A stretch of 64,000 nucleotides of DNA from Paenibacillus sp. Root52. Its GTDB lineage: Bacteria > Bacillota > Bacilli > Paenibacillales > Paenibacillaceae. A program made the position numbers and the translations under genes. Position 1 is the first letter of the stretch. Every line of letters begins with the position of its first letter. The stretch is from contig NZ_LMFO01000012.1 of NCBI RefSeq assembly GCF_001426865.1, positions 435,086 through 499,085 on the forward strand, written 5' to 3'. Below, in pieces: positions 63,565 to 64,000 of this stretch. The notes below the pieces were generated by a model that had not been told where the DNA came from, made no database searches, and was given only the letters and a program-made list of their open reading frames with translations.

Positions 63565-64000
63565 GTGCTGCTTCCACAAATTAAACAACCCAGCGATCTG
63601 AAGCCGATGTCTCAGGATGACCTTGTTTTATTATCGGCGGAGATCCGGCAGTTTCTCATTGAGAAGTTGTCCGCTACAGGGGGGCATCTTGCACCCAACT
63701 TAGGAGTGGTTGAGCTCACGGTTGCCCTGCATTACTGTTATAACAGTCCGGTAGATAAAATGATCTTTGATGTTGGGCATCAGGCTTATGTACACAAAGT
63801 CCTTACAGGTCGTATGGATCGATTCGATACTTTACGTCAACACAATGGATTGTGCGGATTCGTTAAACGTAATGAGAGTGAACACGATGTATGGGAAGCC
63901 GGTCATAGCAGTACTTCATTGTCTGCGGCGATGGGTATGGCACTTGCTCGTGATCTTAAAGGTGAAGACAATAAAGTTATTCCTATTATCGGGGATGGAG
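63565..64000 (+). CDS. dxs: 1-deoxy-D-xylulose-5-phosphate synthase (N-terminal part)
   Basis: The frame starts with GTG at 63565 and runs off the right edge after 145 codons. DXS condenses pyruvate and glyceraldehyde 3-phosphate with thiamine diphosphate in the first step of the MEP isoprenoid pathway, which supplies ispA. Visible features are [55 protein letters not shown] and the thiamine diphosphate motif GDG at the window edge. GGGGAGA lies upstream of GTG. The 283-base gap before it has a TATAAT at 63481-63486 as a likely -10 with a poor -35. Confidence 0.95.
   Translation, partial: MLLPQIKQPSDLKPMSQDDLVLLSAEIRQFLIEKLSATGGHLAPNLGVVELTVALHYCYNSPVDKMIFDVGHQAYVHKVLTGRMDRFDTLRQHNGLCGFVKRNESEHDVWEAGHSSTSLSAAMGMALARDLKGEDNKVIPIIGDG

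Overview
The window is a stretch of low-to-mid GC Firmicutes chromosome, best matched by Paenibacillus. The reasons are the spore genes (spoIIIAA-AH, splB), strong AGGAGG-type ribosome binding sites with frequent GTG/TTG starts, copper-amine-oxidase 'stalk' surface proteins, and gene order shared with Bacillus subtilis: mntR-yqhO-yqhP-yqhQ-yqhR-aroQ-yqhT-efp ... spoIIIAA-AH-accB-accC-yqhY ... nusB-folD-xseA-xseB-ispA-dxs. I saw no rRNA, tRNA, CRISPR array, transposase or prophage genes. The species assignment is inference; nothing was searched.

Layout. 1-5.7 kb: a partial YdaT-like gene, the lipid II flippase amj, a fused MsrA-MsrB repair enzyme, a TVP38-type membrane protein, a lone Gfo/Idh/MocA oxidoreductase and a small unknown gene. 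4.9-10.8 kb: a divergent AraC regulator and a five-gene operon (two Gfo/Idh/MocA dehydrogenases, two TIM-barrel sugar isomerase/epimerases, one ThuA-like protein). It looks like a sugar or glycoside oxidation-epimerisation pathway of unknown substrate. 11-13.4 kb: an HxlR/YodB-like regulator, an unknown gene and a lipoprotein. 13.4-21.4 kb: an anaerobic fermentation regulon (fnr, adhE, pflB, pflA) with four Fnr boxes. Two of them sit exactly 41.5 bp upstream of the expected transcription start. A four-unit 156-bp tandem repeat ending in a structured element lies between adhE and pflB.

21.6-31.3 kb: a large stalk/PKD surface protein, the zinc regulator zur, yidD, a T-box leader with metG, then znuA-znuC-znuB behind a perfect sigma-A promoter with a Zur-like operator, and ccdA. 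31.4-42.3 kb: splB, mntR, a secreted GH10-like protein, the yqhO-yqhT block, efp, and an aspartokinase with an internal start for a separate beta subunit. 42.4-49.6 kb: a beta-mannoside utilisation locus (LacI regulator with palindromic operator, two ABC permeases, binding lipoprotein, beta-mannosidase, no ATPase), lying between efp and spoIIIAA. 49.8-64 kb: spoIIIAA-AH, accBC, an Asp23/AmaP/DUF2273 envelope-stress cluster, nusB, folD, xseAB, ispA and the start of dxs.

Two dispersed non-coding families stand out. One is an element with inverted-repeat ends (GGTTGTTCAAAAA type) present as a full copy, an internally deleted copy and an end fragment. The other is a hairpin element in two copies whose 13-14 bp stems differ in sequence but stay fully paired between conserved flanks. 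Start codons were chosen from ribosome binding sites and, in three cases, from promoters that overlap the upstream candidate start.
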